In this document: positions 6,210 to 6,450 of the stretch, in pieces
Position numbering within the stretch: the first letter of the stretch is position 1
Layout: each line of letters begins with the position of its first letter
Notes under the pieces: model-generated
The model's database searches: none
Told to the model about the DNA's origin: nothing
What the model saw: only the letters and a program-made list of their open reading frames with translations
NCBI GenBank assembly: GCA_037147415.1
Contig: JBAWVF010000206.1
Span: forward strand, 1-6,450
Direction: 5' to 3'
DNA: 6,450 bases
DNA from: BOG-933 sp037147415
Lineage (GTDB): Bacteria; Pseudomonadota; Alphaproteobacteria; Azospirillales; Azospirillaceae
Translations under genes and position numbers: made by a program

Positions 6210-6239
6210 CGCCGGCTGCATTTTCCTCTTGCACCGGCG
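6210..6239 (+). terminator. GC-rich hairpin after the FYDLN-family gene, possible terminator without a T-run
   Basis: CGCCGG (6210-6215) and TGCA (6217-6220) pair with TGCA (6230-6233) and CCGGCG (6234-6239), giving ten pairs with one bulged C and a 9-nt pyrimidine-rich loop. It starts 12 nt after the stop codon. No U-tract follows, so it may protect the mRNA end or help termination rather than act as a classical intrinsic terminator. Confidence 0.4.
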
Positions 6240-6317
6240 GCCGGAGTTGACCTATATCCCGGTTAACGAGCGGTGCTGCCGAGCGGGTGCGGGTAAACGT
6301 CCCGAGTCGGCGGCACC

Positions 6318-6365
6318 GGTCAAAGAGTTTAGTGGTCAAAGAGTTCAGTGGTTAAAGAGTTCAGT
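6318..6365. repeat. 16-bp direct tandem repeat, three units, next to tRNA-Ala
   Basis: Units at 6318-6333, 6334-6349 and 6350-6365 share the pattern GGTCAAAGAGTTCAGT. Unit 1 has T for C at position 13 and unit 3 has T for C at position 4. The array ends 2 nt before the first base of the mature tRNA, so it covers the place where the tRNA promoter or its 5' leader would be. Confidence 0.9.
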
Positions 6366-6367
6366 CG

Positions 6368-6443
<76 letters not shown>

Positions 6444-6450
6444 AAATCAA

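Noticed and set aside
5583..6221. Minus-strand frame of 212 codons across the FYDLN-family gene
   Set aside because: A shadow of the acidic tail and of aroA; the plus-strand gene has clear zinc-ribbon motifs and a strong ribosome site.

Overview
The window looks like chromosomal DNA of a magnetotactic alphaproteobacterium, of the broad Rhodospirillales type (Magnetospirillum, Magnetovibrio, Magnetospira and relatives). Two things point there. One is an adjacent pair of genes that I recognise as the magnetosome genes mamX and mamZ. The other is a typical alphaproteobacterial housekeeping group: a class II-type aroA, a FYDLN acid domain (TIGR02300-type) zinc-ribbon gene and tRNA-Ala(GGC). All identifications rest on motifs and remembered family features; no database search was run.

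Layout: 1-78 is a 23-bp tandem repeat (three units plus a partial one). 93-941 (minus) encodes a glycine-zipper lipoprotein with a good sigma70-like promoter at 1009-1037. 942-1450 is a 509-bp gene-free divergent region, with the lipoprotein promoter on one side and a possible structured leader for mamX on the other. 1451-2278 (plus) is mamX, a membrane-anchored protein with two magnetochrome CXXCH haem motifs. 2262-4322 (plus) is mamZ, a fusion of an MFS transporter and a YedZ/MsrQ-like ferric-reductase membrane domain, overlapping mamX by 17 nt. 4319-5665 (minus) is aroA (EPSP synthase), converging on mamZ so that the two stop codons share bases. 5805-6197 (plus) is the FYDLN-family zinc-ribbon/acidic protein, divergent from aroA. 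A GC-rich hairpin (6210-6239), a 16-bp x3 tandem repeat (6318-6365) and tRNA-Ala(GGC) (6368-6443) close the window.

How the genes work together: in Magnetospirillum gryphiswaldense, MamX and MamZ (with MamH) are known to act in redox control and/or iron handling during magnetite formation. The pair here fits a small c-type haem electron carrier (MamX) serving a haem-b membrane reductase fused to a transporter (MamZ). In Magnetospirillum they lie in the mamXY operon with mamY and an ftsZ-like gene. Here neither is next to the pair, and the neighbours are ordinary cell genes, so mamXZ appears as a compact two-gene module inserted between a lipoprotein gene and aroA. AroA makes 5-enolpyruvylshikimate-3-phosphate for aromatic amino acids and has no visible functional link to magnetosomes.
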